Source: Trichomonas tenax (lineage: Eukaryota > Parabasalia > Trichomonadida > Trichomonadidae). Taken from it: a stretch of 15,824 nucleotides of DNA. Made by a program: the position numbers and the translations under genes. Positions within the stretch are counted from its first letter, which is position 1. The number at the start of each line of letters is the position of its first letter. The DNA lies in assembly GCA_023091735.1 (NCBI GenBank), contig JALKBU010001147.1:1-15824 (forward strand), given 5' to 3'. This document shows, piece after piece, positions 7,521 to 15,610 of this stretch. The notes under the pieces were generated by a model that saw only the letters and a program-made list of their open reading frames with translations, was not told where the DNA came from and made no database searches.

Positions 7521-8040
7521 AGAGTATCCGGGTCAATTTCATCAAACTCTTCTTCAATATTACATTTTTAGCTAATTTGTTTACCCTTTTTACCCTATCA
7601 TCACTCAATCTCTTTTCTAATTTCTTCTGCAACTTTTCGTAGCTCTTTGAGCTGGGATCCTGGATTTTGTCCTGGCGAAGCCTTGGATCCTTTCCTAATT
7701 CTTGAACTTTAGAAGGATGATATTTAAATCCCTTATATTCTTTTATTTCTGTTTTAATCATAACACGACATAATATTTTTGATAATGGAAGTCTCTTAAA
7801 CCATTTGTCTGTTAAATCTGTTAAATATAATATATCAGGTAAGAGGTGCCATATTTTTTTATTATCTACTAATTGACCGTCAAATGCAAAACCGATTGGT
7901 CTAATATTATGTTTACCTTTATAATATAAACTTTTAACATAATCACAAAAGTAAACATCAACTTGTTTGACACCATCCAAAATTGAATTAAGTGCTTCAA
8001 TTAATTTATTAACTGTTACGTATTGAAGTTTTGGGCTCAT
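7517..8040 (-). pseudogene. Unknown element protein, frameshift near the C-terminus
   Basis: From ATG 8040 (motif directly upstream) the frame encodes about 155 plausible residues starting MSPKLQYVTVNKLIEALNSI, then at the T5 run (plus strand 7565-7569, A5 on the coding strand) it appears to lose one base. In the other frame the tail reads NIEEEFDEIDPDTL and stops at 7517, an acidic end more protein-like than the leucine-rich tail of the uninterrupted ORF (which ends at 7471 inside the opposite gene). Not recognised; the middle is basic (KLEKRLSDDRVKRVNKLAK). The frameshift call is inference from composition and from the neat four-base tail-to-tail overlap. Confidence 0.5.
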
Positions 8041-8058
8041 TTCTTACGAATTAAAAAA
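8041..8058 (-). promoter_or_regulatory. Element promoter-like motif before ATG 8040
   Basis: Minus strand: six T's, AATTCGTAAGAA, then ATG 8040. It overlaps an AT palindrome (8055-8069) of the hairpin type seen at other gene ends. Confidence 0.4.
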
Positions 8059-8087
8059 TAAATTATTTTAAAAATGCAAGAAAAAAT

Positions 8088-8456
8088 TTAAACATTAAAG
8101 AAGGATTTATATTTACCATATTCTCCAAAATGTTTTCTAATACATAAAGTCTACCAATTGTTATAAGAAATCAAATAAATTTTATCTTTATTTTTACATC
8201 CTTCATCATTTCCAATATATTTATATTTTAATTTGGTTTTTGTGTTTTTATAGTCTTCAGGATTCAATATCTCACAATCTTCTTTAATAAATATATGCTT
8301 TATGTAATCAGGATTCACTTTTCCATTTTTACCATTTACTTTTTTATAACAGTAAATACTAATTACATCTTCTTTTGGTTCATCTATTACTCTAATTTCA
8401 TTGTCAGAAAGTTTTAGTCGTTTATATTCAAAATCTCCTTTTGGAATCTTGTCCAT
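8088..8456 (-). pseudogene. Small element protein, paralogue of its upstream neighbour, possible stop
   Basis: ATG 8456 gives 101 residues to TAG 8151-8153; the same frame then continues 20 codons (RKHFGEYGKYKSFF and so on) to TAA 8088, so the TAG may be premature. The segment NPDYIKHIFIKEDCEILNP (about residues 49-67) and the following KLKYKYIGN...IYLISYNNW parallel NPEWIKEQFKNESCELISKY and MTYKYDG...MYITTW of the gene upstream. The two overlap by 43 bases in different frames, which could mean two genes or one two-domain gene split by a frameshift. Function unknown. Confidence 0.5.
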
Positions 8457-8713
8457 GTTGTTATATACATTTTTCCATCATATTTATATGTCATTTCTGA
8501 ATTACAATTTTCATATTTCGATATTAATTCACAACTTTCATTTTTAAATTGTTCTTTAATCCATTCAGGATTTAGACCACGACCTAATCGTTGAGGTACG
8601 GCTCTATGAGCCTCAGCCCCAAAGATGAGTATTGACACATCTTTAGATTCTTCAAAGTCCTTAATTGACCTTTTAATGTATTTTTTCATTCACTCAGGAA
8701 GAATTGTTATCAC
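8414..8713 (-). pseudogene. TIR-adjacent element gene, start codon and codon 8 lost
   Basis: The ATG at 8689 opens a 91-residue ORF (MKKYIKRSIKDFEESKDVS...). The homologous gene at 15751 in the other element starts eight codons earlier. At the matching place here the ATG is GTG (8711-8713) and the codon matching CTA (15772-15774) is TGA (8690-8692). So this copy has lost its ancestral start and could only begin at 8689. The body contains the NPEWIKEQF...MTYKYDG repeat unit shared with the downstream gene. No known family is recognised; position next to the terminal repeat is the main clue. Confidence 0.6.
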
Positions 8714-8854
8714 CTATATATAGTTGATTTTATACTATATTAAAAATTAAATAATAAAAAAATTAACTTATATTCCCTCACTATATATATTAATTATTGT
8801 CCCCACTATATATTAGTTACAATAAGTGTTATATACCCCCCTTTATATACTACT
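8714..8854 (-). repeat. Terminal inverted repeat of the first element
   Basis: The reverse complement aligns colinearly, nearly without gaps, with 15611-15750: both begin AGTAGTA, share GTAACT, two ATATATAGTGGG-like units, TTTTTATTATTTAATTTTTA and CAACTATATATAG, and then reach the first gene. The terminal AG fits the known Maverick ends. Flanking six bases are AAGGTT (8855-8860), the candidate target duplication. Confidence 0.75.
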
Positions 8855-9141
8855 AAGGTTGATCAATTAAATCTTTAATTAGAAAGTCGTTTTCACATTG
8901 TACTATAACAATTGGAAATCAGTTCATGACGTGGTTCATATTTATTATTGAGTCATACCAAAATTTCAATTATAAATCAATGAATTTTGATTATTCAATC
9001 AATAAATTCGAGATTATTCAGGATTACAATTAAATTACCGAATTACTAATCAAATAAAACGTGACAATATTTTAAATTTACAACAAAACAGAAATACAAA
9101 TTAAAAAATATTAATATACAAACAAACTATAAAATAATTCA
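8855..9141. other. Host flank between Maverick end and tetraspanin gene
   Basis: AT-rich sequence without a supported ORF. Nothing recognisable apart from the candidate target-site bases at 8855-8860 and the 3' flank of the tetraspanin gene. Confidence 0.5.
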
Positions 9142-9934
9142 TCAAAATATGTCATATCCAGGTGCTTGATCATAGGGATTCTCCTTATTCTTATTTTGCT
9201 CCTTAATATCAGTTGCACTAAATAAAATTGTTGAATCTGTGTAAACATTATCGTTCTGAACATCTTTCTTCTTCTTTTTATTGGATTTTGATAGGTTCTG
9301 ATATCCATTTTTCTTTTGAAGAAGCGGTCCTGTTAAATTTACTTGATATTCCATTCTTCTAGCGCAAGTAGTGAGCAATATCACTACAATTGCTGCAATG
9401 AGGATAATAGCAGTTGTTAGACACACAGTTAGTATGTAAGCAAAATTATGCAAATAATTTTTAAGTTTCAATCTACAATCACCGTTGGTATCAAATTCGA
9501 AACCTTTGCAGTCATAATATATCTGTATTTGATCAATAGATTTATCATCAAAAGATTTCCATAATTTTTCGATGAGTTTAATCACAAATGAATCCTGCAT
9601 TAGAATTATGGTCATTGCCAAATGCACAACAATGAATAAAAAATATAAAATTGCTAAAAAATTAAGCGGACATCGTGATTATGAACGAGAAAATGGTAAT
9701 AAAATCAATAAAACTACACTAAAAACGATAGCAGCGACCAATAGGTCTCTATTTAACTTTGATATTGATTCACCTATGGAACCTCCGTAATAATATTGTT
9801 GCTGTAATACCTGAAATACGAAAACAGGGCAACAAAAGTACCTGGAGCGATGAGACTTGTGATGGTAAGAAAAGGCCATCGACACTTATAAGGGAATAAT
9901 CCCTTTTTTTTGTTACATAAGGGTTTTTTTTCAT
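9142..9934 (-). pseudogene. Tetraspanin-like membrane protein, two frameshifts and one stop
   Basis: Pieces in three frames give four membrane segments in order. TM1 (FLTITSLIAPGTFVALFSYF) is in a frame without its own ATG; TM2 (LLVAAIVFSVVLLILLPF) is in the frame of 9679-9885; TM3 (FLAILYFLFIVV) follows directly after a TAA at 9679-9681 in that same frame; TM4 (ILTVCLTTAIILIAAIVVIL) is near the end. Between TM3 and TM4 is an extracellular-type loop with DCKGFE and a second Cys, like a diverged tetraspanin CCG loop. The tail ends GYDIF, a YxxPhi sorting signal. Frame changes lie in the A8 run on the coding strand at about 9902-9910 and near 9780. The likely start is ATG 9934. Tetraspanins organise surface membranes in T. 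vaginalis. The family call is by topology. Confidence 0.6.
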
Positions 9935-10342
9935 CACAGCAAAAATTTTGAAAAAAATTGGAAATATTATCTGTTAGTCGTGAAACGCATATATTTCGAA
10001 AAATTTTTATGTGATATCCTTTACCAAGAGTTGAATTATAAAATCGTACAAATCAAATATTTATAATGCAAAAATATAGGCATTGTCGACATGTATTAAA
10101 CTATCATAGAAATAATTGTAAATATTAAGCATATCATGAATAATTATTGAATCGATTTTATTATGTGATATGGTTCATTTGGCTTCATTCATATAACTAC
10201 TTCATATACTCCATTGTATTCTTGATGTTTTTACATCATATCCTTAATCAATTCAATATGATATTCGTTCTTTTTATAAAAATATTCGAAGCTGGAATAA
10301 TTTTCATTTTATCTCAAAATATAAGAAATACAAAGAATATTC

Positions 10343-10462
10343 TCATAGAACAATATAATGTCTCCCAAAAGAGCCAAAATGCGAATTTTTTCCCAAGACA
10401 AAATAAAACTCTTGGAAGTGTTGGAGGTAATGTATTTGAGGGGAGAACTTTTTTTGGTGTAA
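10343..10462 (+). pseudogene. Possible gene start relic with host-type initiator
   Basis: TCATA (10343-10347) fits the trichomonad initiator and lies 13 bases before ATG 10358. The ORF MSPKRAKMRIFSQDKIKLLE... ends after 34 codons, but an adjacent frame continues to 10485 from about 10430. Basic N-terminus as in DNA-binding proteins; family unknown. It could be chance. Confidence 0.25.
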
Positions 10463-11284
10463 ATTTTGATTTTTTCATGATTTAGCTTTTTTCAATGGAA
10501 AAATACCATTAAAATTAATGCATTATGATATAAAATGAATTGTTTATAAATTTTCATCTCTGTTTTTTTTTCATTATTCTCTAACTCAACATGATAATTT
10601 GAAATTCTGCCTAGTATTTCTAGCTATTCTTTTAATTTCTAGGAAATTAGGGTTAGCTGTCCTAGCGTATTGTGTTTATCTTAAAAATAGTCGAATCTAT
10701 ACCTCCAAAATAACCCCCAAACTGAATTAGAACTTCCAGCATCCTCTCAATTAATCTCAATTTTAGTGCCACTGACATTGGAAATCATTTTGGAGGTAGT
10801 TTTGGAGCTTCATGATTACATCGCCAAAAAGCAGACGCACACATACACAGCTGAAATAGAGCAGAAACTTTGATATGTACATCAAATTTTTTATTGTCAA
10901 TAAACTTCCAAACAATATTTTCTTTCGAAGGACACACAATCGACTAAAGAGCGAAAGGGTATTTCATATATGAAAGAAAATTTGTTATAAATAACATATT
11001 TAATTTTTTATTGATTAAAGGAACAAAATCAGGAAGTAATATAGGAACTATTGTTATAAATAACATTGATTATAATATGGCAATGATTGAAGCGAGGCCT
11101 GCGAAATGATGGGAATGTTAAAAACTATTTCAAATCATAATCAAATTAGAGAAATTTTCAAAACTTCTTATTTTAGTCTTCTTCTCCGTACAAATGTCAC
11201 TGTTGGCATAATTTAGTGACATGTGTACCAAGAAGATGATAAAAACAACAAGTTTTGTTGGTGATTCATGTTTCTCCAACAACC

Positions 11285-11349
11285 GTGTGCCAATAGCACA
11301 TTAAGGCTTGAGAAATCTAATAAAAAGACCACATATACCATTGGCACAC
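11285..11349. repeat. 10-bp inverted repeat GTGTGCCAAT / ATTGGCACAC
   Basis: Perfect arms at 11285-11294 and 11340-11349 with 45 bases between. No flanking duplication is evident. Possibly a small mobile footprint or a structured region; significance unclear. Confidence 0.35.
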
Positions 11350-12222
11350 AGTGATGGATGAATTTTTATCAGATAATTTACACTGATTTATATAATATTG
11401 TATTTGAGTCCTTTTTCTCGTTACTGAAGCCACTGCATACATGTTTAATGACTAAAGAACCGATAAGGAGGACCCAAACACAACAATTGGACGAGTTTTG
11501 ATTTTTCATCCCACCAGATGTCATTTGCACAATGAAACTTAAACAGTGTGATAGCAAGTTGCACTGCATTATTGCAACAAAGTATTGGCGGGAATTAATT
11601 TCGATATTCTGGGTCGTTTTTGAAATGCTGTTCTATACACTCCAAATTGATTCAGAATCCAATAGAAATGTGTGTCATTGACTTTTGAATCGATCTGGAA
11701 TGCATAGAGCAGTATTTTCACTGTTTTTCACGTTTTCGACCTACCAAATATGAAACACATTTGAGACTTTAATGTTGCGATAAAAGTGTGCTATATAACT
11801 CAGACACACAATATTCGATGTGAGACTATCTTATGAATATATTATACTATGCAATCTTTGAGATATATACATTGTAGTTGCAAGAAAATCATACATTATT
11901 GACTCCTTAGAGTGTCAATTTTGTTGACACAACATCAAAATGGGAAACATTCAATATCACTAACAGCGGCGCTATAAGGCCTGATTTTTTTAACTTCCAA
12001 AATAGACCATTTTTCACCAAAATAGAAACATTAAATAATAGTTAGTATAGTTCGATTAGAATACTATAAACACTAATTCAATCTTTCTAGAAAAGCCTAC
12101 AAAGTTGATTTTTTATTTAAGTGCATGGAGAAATTATTCATTAATTGACAATTCTAACTCTGTTGATTTTAGCAATTGCATCGATGTATTAACTATTCAT
12201 CAGGTGTTGGATTCTTAGCAAA

Positions 12223-13830
12223 TCATTTCTTATTTTTCTCAATCAATGATTGAATTTCATGACTGTGAAGCTTATCTTTGAGATTTACCTTCCAGTTTCT
12301 ATTAAAGTTTGCGTTGTGCACTGAAAAATTAATGGCAAGCAAATAAGTAGAATCCATAGAACATGTAATTGAAAACTTTTCGACTTCTTCAGGAATGTCA
12401 TGAAGTTTGAATGTGGAGATTAAAATATCATTTTCAACGGCGTTGCTTTCACCAGCATAGAATTCAAGAGAACTGATCTTACCTATTGAAAAAACAAATG
12501 AAGTGGACTGCGGAAGCTTCTTCCTAGAAACAAGACATTTCTGGCATTTGTTATCACCTGCTTTAATATAGAAAGAAATTGGCAGAACATCGTCATCTTT
12601 CTTTTTTTCTCCAGCAACAAATTGAGACTCTAGTGGGAGTGTTTTTCCTTCAGCTGCTCTTTGAGCAATGATCCCAGCACCTTTAGCTACAATAGAAAGT
12701 GGGTCCATTGTTGATATTAATTTTTCTGCGTTTACAACATTGTCTTCGAAAAAGTCTTCTAAGCGACTTCTTATAAATGGAAGCATCGAAGTACCACCTG
12801 CAAGGATGACTGCTCCTATGTTTCTTGGCTTTAGTGATGATTGCTGAAAAGCATTCTCAACTGTTGTTATCATTCGTCTAAAGAATCCTTCTTCATCAAT
12901 CATACGCTCGAGTTTGATCTTTTTCATTTTAAAAGAAAGACTGTTTCCATTCGAAAGGTTTGGAATTTCAATACTAATCCATTTTTCATTGTTGAGGAAT
13001 TGCTTTTTTGCTTCTTCTGCAGGTAATCTTAGAGACTTTAAAATGCGCTTTCCTTCTTCCGATTCCTTGTTTGCAACAACAAAATTTGGATTTTCCTTCA
13101 CTGATGAAAAAATTGCATATTTGAGAATCCTGTCGATATTTGCACCGCCAAGCTTGGAGTTTTCTTCCATACTTTCGATTTTGACGTTAATTCCATCAAT
13201 ATTAACAACATAGACACGAAGTGAATACTCACTAAAATCGAAAATAAGAGCATTGAGCTTTCTTTGTTGTGTTTCTTCTGAAAACGCCACTGCGGCAGCT
13301 GTTGTATCATTTATCAGTTGACGAACTTTCATTCCAGCAATCTCTGCAGCTCTGAGTGTTGCTTTACGCTGTGATTCATTGAAGTGTGGTGGAACAGTGA
13401 TAACACATTCATCAATTTCATGTTTCACAGCATTAAAATATGATTCTTTCACCTGTGTAAATAACATTGATGTGATTTGTTCCGGAGTGTAATGTTTTCC
13501 ATCAACAGCAATGACTGCATTCTTCTTTTCATCAGCAATGATTTGGAAATCAACTTTATTTATCGATGATTGAACGGATCTGTCATCAAATTTTTTTCCA
13601 ATCAAATATTTTACAGAATAAACGATGTTTGGATCACCTTTACCGATCTTTGATTTAACAGAATCACCAAAATCCGTAGGAATCCCGTTCTGTAACAAAA
13701 CATAAGAAGATAATGAAGATCTCTCAGAAAATTGAAGTTCCTTCAACTCTTTTGTGCCGTCCTTTCCACAGACTGTATAGATACCACGAATTGAAGAAGT
13801 ACCAAAGTCAATTCCAACTATATGCTTCAT
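12223..13830 (-). CDS. Divergent Hsp70-like protein with altered phosphate-2 loop
   Basis: 535 residues from ATG 13830, chosen because MKHIVGIDFGTSS is the classic Hsp70 N-terminus and an initiator sits 8 bases upstream; the longer frame adds a hydrophobic 22-residue lead with no support. Nucleotide-binding domain to about residue 390: phosphate-1 GIDFGTS (6-12), VKYLIGKKFDD (73-83, keeping the Lys equivalent to Hsc70 K71), VITVPPHFNESQRKAT (143-158), LINDTTAAA (172-180, Glu175 replaced by Asp), adenosine motif ILAGGTSMLP (342-351). The phosphate-2 loop, normally DLGGGTFD, is DFSEYSLR (198-205), losing the glycines and the second Asp. A beta substrate-binding domain follows to about 520; the helical lid and C-terminal EEVD are missing. 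Probably a cytosolic or nuclear Hsp70-related protein with weak or no ATPase activity (inferred). Confidence 0.9.
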   Translation of the reverse strand: MKHIVGIDFGTSSIRGIYTVCGKDGTKELKELQFSERSSLSSYVLLQNGIPTDFGDSVKSKIGKGDPNIVYSVKYLIGKKFDDRSVQSSINKVDFQIIADEKKNAVIAVDGKHYTPEQITSMLFTQVKESYFNAVKHEIDECVITVPPHFNESQRKATLRAAEIAGMKVRQLINDTTAAAVAFSEETQQRKLNALIFDFSEYSLRVYVVNIDGINVKIESMEENSKLGGANIDRILKYAIFSSVKENPNFVVANKESEEGKRILKSLRLPAEEAKKQFLNNEKWISIEIPNLSNGNSLSFKMKKIKLERMIDEEGFFRRMITTVENAFQQSSLKPRNIGAVILAGGTSMLPFIRSRLEDFFEDNVVNAEKLISTMDPLSIVAKGAGIIAQRAAEGKTLPLESQFVAGEKKKDDDVLPISFYIKAGDNKCQKCLVSRKKLPQSTSFVFSIGKISSLEFYAGESNAVENDILISTFKLHDIPEEVEKFSITCSMDSTYLLAINFSVHNANFNRNWKVNLKDKLHSHEIQSLIEKNKK

Positions 13831-13835
13831 CAAAA

Positions 13836-13840
13836 AGTGA
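13836..13840 (-). promoter_or_regulatory. Host initiator (Inr) of the Hsp70-like gene
   Basis: TCACT on the minus strand fits the T. vaginalis TCA-Y-(A/T) initiator. With transcription from its A (13838) the leader before ATG 13830 is 8 bases, typical for this organism. Confidence 0.65.
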
Positions 13841-13985
13841 AAAAATAAAAAAATGCCAACACTTTTTTTTGACAAGTCGTATGTTTTTAAAATCAAATTT
13901 TATGACTAATTTGTCAACAAAGATTGATTTAATCAACACAAATATTTGTATCAAAAAACATAAATATAGTCTTTTTAGCTTTTAT

Positions 13986-13990
13986 TCATT
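13986..13990 (+). promoter_or_regulatory. Host initiator (Inr) of the BspA-like gene
   Basis: TCATT fits the initiator; its A is at 13988, giving an 11-base leader to ATG 13999. Within that leader ATG TAA (13994-13999) forms a minimal upstream ORF overlapping the true start. Confidence 0.6.
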
Positions 13991-13998
13991 TATATGTA

Positions 13999-14622
13999 AT
14001 GACATTCCTTAATACAAAATATTTTAATATTAAAAGATTCATAAGTCCTTCTGCATTTTCGAACTGCGAATCACTTGAATCTGCATTTATTGGAAACAAA
14101 CTCAAATCAATCAGCGAATCGATGTTCGCCAACTGCAAATCTCTCTCTAAGATTGAACTTCGAGAGTTGCTCGAAATCGTTCTCAAATATGCGTTCTTCA
14201 ATTGCTCGAAACTTGCTGATGTTAAATTCGATGAATATCTCACATCGATCAATGACTTCTCGTTCGCATATTGCAAGTCACTGAAGAGCATCGCATTTCC
14301 AATAAGTTTAAAAACACTCGGAAATCATTCATTCTTCCGCGGTGACGATGAATGTGTTGACATCAGTTCATCCGGTGTAGTTAACTCACTGAAGTCACAA
14401 TTTGATAGTGCTGGAATCATTTTGTGTGATCAACCGGATAATTCTAAGGATCACATAGCTAAAGTTAAACGAATGATCGCAATAATCAGCATCACCTGTG
14501 CCATTTTGATCATCATCATTGTTGCTATCATCGTTTGGCTATTCAGTTCCAAGTTCCGTAACAACAACGATAAGTTATTAAGCACTAACATATCGAGTGA
14601 AACAGTTGAATGTTATACATAA
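13999..14622 (+). CDS. BspA-like leucine-rich-repeat single-pass membrane protein
   Basis: 207 residues. Residues 15-115 hold about four BspA/LRR_5 repeats with the pattern F-x-N/Y-C-x-S-L-x-x-I: FSNCESLESA, FANCKSLSKIEL, FFNCSKLADVKF, FAYCKSLKSIAF. A spacer with two Cys follows, then a membrane helix at about 158-183 (MIAIISITCAILIIIIVAII) and a 24-residue cytoplasmic tail. No signal peptide is visible, as is common for this very large T. vaginalis family; members are surface proteins proposed to bind host or bacterial surfaces. It is short compared with most members and the repeats start abruptly, so it may be a trimmed copy. It is divergent from the Hsp70-like gene with 168 bases between start codons. 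Confidence 0.85.
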   Translation: MTFLNTKYFNIKRFISPSAFSNCESLESAFIGNKLKSISESMFANCKSLSKIELRELLEIVLKYAFFNCSKLADVKFDEYLTSINDFSFAYCKSLKSIAFPISLKTLGNHSFFRGDDECVDISSSGVVNSLKSQFDSAGIILCDQPDNSKDHIAKVKRMIAIISITCAILIIIIVAIIVWLFSSKFRNNNDKLLSTNISSETVECYT

Positions 14623-15610
14623 CCAGTTTTCGACTAAAAATAATATTTTTTAAAAAAAAACTATTTCCTTTCCATTTCGTTATGAAATGAATATCAAAGT
14701 CCTTTTGCCATATTATGATATATTAAAACTAAATATGAGAATCATCACAATAAAATATTACAAATCGCTGAGTGTTTTGTGTGATATTTTATAATGATAT
14801 TCAAACAAGTTTGATAAACCTTTTAATCAAAATTAATAGTGATCACATTTCCAGTCAGAAATGAAAACACTTCGAAATTTCCGGAGTGAAAACACTTTGA
14901 GGAATTCATACTTATGACTTATCCTTGTTGTTAAAAGATCCAGATGAAGATGCCATTATTGGCGATAAATAATTGCTGTCTCTAAATCTTCATCTGATAT
15001 TATATGACCGTCATTATATAAATGCATGATATTGCTTTTGTTACCTCCTTCAATTGCATGAAAAGATGCTCGATCAATCAGTATGATTTACCTCATTTGT
15101 TATGCTCTTAAATTTGATATTCAATCAACGTGTTTATTCAGATCTGAAAAGCCAATTCTATTGGCATACATTCAGAAAAGCATCGCTCTATTTGCTCCTC
15201 AAATTATGTGCAAATTCACGATTATTCAAGCATTAAGTTATTTGTTTCTTTGGAGATTGGGAAAAGTTTAAATGCTTTCTAATCTGTTATAACTTCATTT
15301 ATAAGTTATAATTCGATCTATTTTCAATTGTTGAAGGATTATTCTCCTTATAGATGGATTTTCTTTGGAATCAAATTCAATTTCTTTTATCTATTAACAT
15401 ATGTTGTTATTATTGACTTCAGTTCACTAAATTGGTACTAGGAACCCAATTATTCTGGTCTGACGAGAAATAAATGAAGCTGATGTCTAAAAATTTAGAT
15501 TAAAAAATATTTGAACTCGATGATATTGCTTGTAGTATAGCTGGACACTGTTGCTTCTTACCTTGAGCCCTTGATGCAAACTTCGAAACATATATTATTT
15601 CATCAACAAA
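14623..15610. other. 1-kb host region without an intact gene
   Basis: It contains the DUF3447-like relic described separately, and a direct repeat TGAAAACACTT at 14862-14872 and 14887-14897. The plus ORF at 15083-15271 is antisense to the relic region and unsupported. The last six bases, AACAAA, are the candidate target duplication of the next Maverick. Confidence 0.5.
14956..15069 (-). pseudogene. DUF3447/ankyrin-type relic
   Basis: One minus-strand frame reads ASFHAIEGGNKSNIMHLYND then GHIISDEDLETAIIYRQ and stops (TAA 14956-14958). The AIEGGN...I.HL and later LE.AI.Y pattern is that of the DUF3447 domain preceding ankyrin repeats, a large T. vaginalis family. Adjacent sequence up to about 15250 on the same strand may be more of it, but stops and frame changes break it up. 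No start or initiator is seen. Confidence 0.4.

Larger units (their letters stand above)
1..8854. mobile_element. Maverick/Polinton-type DNA transposon, partial (one terminus inside the window)
   Basis: Seen: a gene block with a FtsK/HerA-type packaging ATPase next to a ~540-residue capsid candidate, ending in a terminal repeat whose inverted copy starts another element at 15611. Known: Polintons carry a packaging ATPase, major and minor capsid proteins, protease, integrase and protein-primed DNA polymerase B, with AG-starting terminal inverted repeats and 6-bp target duplications. No polymerase, integrase or protease is seen here, so they should lie upstream of position 1. The left limit is unknown; that 1-400 belongs to the element is inferred because the promoter-like motif before the gene at 404 matches other element genes. 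Most genes are broken, so the copy is probably inactive by itself. Confidence 0.8.
9935..12222. other. 2.3-kb host region with no intact gene
   Basis: No ORF here is convincing. Small signs of dead genes: an initiator-preceded 34-codon ORF at 10343-10462, and an ATG-less open stretch at about 10950-11109 ending in NMAMIEARPAK, which contains VINNI twice 69 bases apart (direct repeat TTGTTATAAATAACAT at 10983 and 11052, roughly). Inverted repeats occur at 11285-11349 and around 11913-11931. The plus ORF at 10147-10485 is a low-complexity hydrophobic string. The region reads as old intergenic DNA with decayed genes. Confidence 0.5.

Noticed and set aside
1854..8692. Alternative genetic code with TAA/TAG read as Gln
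   Set aside because: The Hsp70-like and BspA-like genes and four element genes are long and free of in-frame TAA/TAG, CAA is used normally for Gln, and element genes still end at TAA. Frameshifts accompany the stops, which fits decay better.
9835..9880. Intron in the 5' part of the tetraspanin gene to explain the frame change
   Set aside because: No trichomonad-type 5' splice site with an ACTAACACACAG-like branch and 3' site was seen; single-base losses explain the frames.
10147..10485. Plus-strand ORF of 112 residues, hydrophobic start
   Set aside because: It starts at a TTG, is low in complexity and has no family signal; it is probably chance, although it overlaps a possible gene relic in another frame.
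11378..11569. Minus-strand Cys/Ser-rich ORF, and nearby transposase-like words such as WWDEKSK
   Set aside because: Several frames show short suggestive words but no consistent alignment to a mariner or other transposase could be built by eye.
8855..15610. Host segment as one composite transposon bounded by a duplication
   Set aside because: The terminal repeats point outward into their own elements and the adjoining six bases differ at the two sides.
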